This document shows, in pieces, positions 62,601 to 64,000 of a DNA stretch of 64,000 nt (within the stretch, counting starts at the first letter, position 1; each line of letters opens with the position of its first letter). The DNA comes from Alphaproteobacteria bacterium (GTDB lineage: Bacteria > Pseudomonadota > Alphaproteobacteria > Bin65). The stretch lies in the NCBI GenBank assembly GCA_022819985.1, contig JAJEGH010000013.1:62001-126000 (forward strand). The letters are read 5' to 3'. The notes beneath the pieces are model-generated. The model worked only from the letters and a program-made list of their open reading frames with translations, was not told the DNA's origin and ran no database searches. A program made the position numbers and the translations under genes.

Positions 62601-63593
62601 ATGAGAAACATAGCGTTGACGATTCTGAGTCTGGCGATGGCCGTATCCTTGGTGACGCGCGCATCGGCGGACGCAAATCTGCGCATGATTATTGCGTTCG
62701 ATGAGCGGTTTCCGGGCTGGCAGCTCTGGGCCGAGGCATTTCGCGATAACGTCAAGGCGGCGTCCGGCGGTGGAATCAAGGTGACGCTGAACGGGCCCGC
62801 GGCTGTCTCGCCGTTCCAGCAATTCGCACCGGTCTCGCAGGGCGCGTTCGACCTGAGCATCAATATCCCGCCCTACTACATGGGCACCACCGCCGTCAGC
62901 AATACGTTCTACGCGATGGATCCGGATATGGACAAGCTGCGCAGCACCGGCGTGTGGGATTTCATCGACAAGGACTTCGGCAAGCACAACCAGAAGCTCA
63001 TCGCCGGTTTCTTTTCTGCGCCGGGGTGTTTCCACATCATGCTGAAGAGCCCGCTGAAAGCAGGCGAGAAACCGTTCGACGGCATGAAGATCCGGGCAAA
63101 CCGCACCTACACGCCGGTCATCGAACCGCTGGGCGGTTCGATCGTGACTCTTCGGGGGGGCGAGATCTATTCGGCGCTGGAAAAGGGCGTTGTCGACGGC
63201 GCAGCGTGGACCGTTGCCGGAACGACGGACCTCAAGCTCCATGAAGTCGCCGGTCACATGCTGCGGCCGACATTCGGCTGGTGCGGCGCTGTGATGACCA
63301 TGAATCTCGACGCATACAAGAAACTCGACGCCAAAGATCGGGAGATTATCGTCGCTGAGGCGCGCAAGCTCGAGAAAACCGGTATCGCGGCCTACAACAA
63401 GCTGACCGAGGCGGAAGACAAGGAACTTCGCGGCCTCGGCATCAAGGAAACGCGGCTCCCTGACGATGTTTTCGCGAAAGTCATGCAGAACTATCGCAAG
63501 AACATGTGGGAGGTAAGCGCCAGCTTCAAAGGTTCCCGGAAAGCGGTCAACGATCTGAGAGCGCTCGCCCGGTCCAAGGGGTTGGCAGACTAG
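62601..63593 (+). CDS. TRAP transporter solute-binding protein (DctP)
   Basis: The protein has 330 residues from ATG 62601, with GGGAGGAA 5 nt upstream. The signal peptide (MRNIALTILSLAMAVSLVTRASA) is followed by NLRMIIAFDERFPGWQLWAEAFRDNVKAASGGGIKVTLNGP, MKIRANRTYTPVIEPLGGSIVTLRGGEIYSALEKGVVDGAAW and a helical C-terminus, all DctP features. It starts a second TRAP operon that continues past the window edge. Its substrate differs from the first TRAP system, judging by low similarity. Confidence 0.92.
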   Translation: MRNIALTILSLAMAVSLVTRASADANLRMIIAFDERFPGWQLWAEAFRDNVKAASGGGIKVTLNGPAAVSPFQQFAPVSQGAFDLSINIPPYYMGTTAVSNTFYAMDPDMDKLRSTGVWDFIDKDFGKHNQKLIAGFFSAPGCFHIMLKSPLKAGEKPFDGMKIRANRTYTPVIEPLGGSIVTLRGGEIYSALEKGVVDGAAWTVAGTTDLKLHEVAGHMLRPTFGWCGAVMTMNLDAYKKLDAKDREIIVAEARKLEKTGIAAYNKLTEAEDKELRGLGIKETRLPDDVFAKVMQNYRKNMWEVSASFKGSRKAVNDLRALARSKGLAD

Positions 63594-63619
63594 CGAAAAC
63601 CCGACAAAGGGGCTACGCC

Positions 63620-64000
63620 GTGCGTGTCCTGAGATTGCTTGCGCGCTTCCATGATGCGCTAAGCGATTTCGGGTTCGTGCTCGGCGTGGCCGCCCTTGGC
63701 GGCATTGTGCTCGTATACAGTTACGAGATCACGGTCCGGTATTTTCTGAACGCACCCACGAAGTGGGCTACGGAGACGGTTCAGAACCTTTTGGTCTTCG
63801 TCATCTTCATGGTGGTGCCGCATGTTACGCGGTTGGGCTCGCACATCTCGGTCACCATCTTGCCGGATTTGGTGCCGGTGCTGCGAACGCCATTGAAGTA
63901 TTTCACGATCGTCGCAGGCGCGGGCATGTGCTTCTTTGCGGCGTGGATCAGCCTCGGAGAAAACATACGCCAGATCCAGTTGGTTATTTTCACCGAGGCG
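63620..64000 (+). CDS. TRAP transporter small permease (DctQ), partial at window end
   Basis: 127 codons from GTG 63620 (VRVLRLLARFHDALSDFGFVLGVAALGG), with AAGGGG upstream, reaching the window edge without a stop. Visible helices and WATETVQNLLVFVIFMVVPHVTRLGSHISVTIL match the DctQ pattern. It follows dctP by 26 nt; a DctM gene is expected beyond the window. Confidence 0.85.
   Translation, partial: MRVLRLLARFHDALSDFGFVLGVAALGGIVLVYSYEITVRYFLNAPTKWATETVQNLLVFVIFMVVPHVTRLGSHISVTILPDLVPVLRTPLKYFTIVAGAGMCFFAAWISLGENIRQIQLVIFTEA

Overview
The window is strongly GC-rich, with dense ATGA/GTGA stop-start overlaps. It carries a four-subunit sarcosine oxidase operon, several tripartite tricarboxylate (TTT) and TRAP transporters, and a two-gene RlmN/RsmD/RluB neighbourhood. 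Together these point to a free-living or host-associated alphaproteobacterium, probably Rhodospirillales-like. No rRNA or CRISPR array was seen. Two tRNAs are present, Lys(CUU) and His(GUG).

Layout. 1-8.8 kb: an orphan TTT binding protein, a choline-sulfatase-like gene, a two-domain metallophosphoesterase, a second sulfatase, a YqaA-like membrane protein, tRNA-Lys and two tiny membrane/coiled-coil proteins flanking an NTF2-like protein. 8.8-15 kb: soxBDAG (sarcosine oxidase) read leftward, with a divergent GlxA-type AraC regulator. With the choline sulfatase this suggests breakdown of choline-O-sulfate or methylated glycines to glycine and one-carbon units. 15-22.5 kb: tRNA-His, a TIGR03084-like protein, and an operon of AtuA, carboxyltransferase, crotonase and biotin carboxylase (atuA-C-E-F order). 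22.6-26.5 kb: a TacAT-type toxin-antitoxin pair, a PlsB-like acyltransferase and an alpha/beta hydrolase. 26.5-29.8 kb: a complete tctCBA operon. 29.8-31.8 kb: pgk translationally coupled to a VapBC-like pair. 31.9-34.5 kb: a LigM-like THF-dependent O-demethylase and an acyl-CoA dehydrogenase. 34.6-38 kb: a RelE/HigA-like pair, rlmN, an RluB-like gene and rsmD. 38-42.4 kb: repeat-rich intergenic DNA and a second tctCBA operon. 42.5-44.4 kb: nadK and an AbrB-family permease. 44.4-50.6 kb (leftward): a Rieske dioxygenase alpha/beta pair followed by a TRAP transporter, a crotonase relic and a MetF-like reductase. 50.9-57 kb: an orphan molybdenum hydroxylase large subunit, a Cys-less thiolase, a DUF35::SDR fusion and a HxGTHxD cyclase. 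57-61.2 kb: a nested mobile region. 61.2-64 kb: a serine beta-lactamase-like hydrolase and the start of another TRAP operon cut by the window edge.

The most striking signal is at 58.8-60.5 kb. An IS110-family element is inserted in a DUF3800 gene, which itself lies between two fragments of a second copy of the neighbouring cyclase gene. The non-coding left end of the element folds into a 5' hairpin and two guide-bearing internal loops, as expected for an IS110 bridge RNA. In the second loop one arm is identical to 10 nt of the right IS end, and the other is the exact reverse complement of 8 nt at the left IS junction, with a hairpin between them and a closing stem outside. Joining the two DUF3800 halves across a shared CCC restores a single reading frame, which fixes the insertion site.

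Overall the genes form a catabolic scavenging region: uptake systems (three TTT binding proteins, two TRAP systems) next to oxidative and demethylating enzymes that would feed tetrahydrofolate-bound one-carbon units and acyl-CoAs into central metabolism, interspersed with toxin-antitoxin pairs and small mobile repeats.
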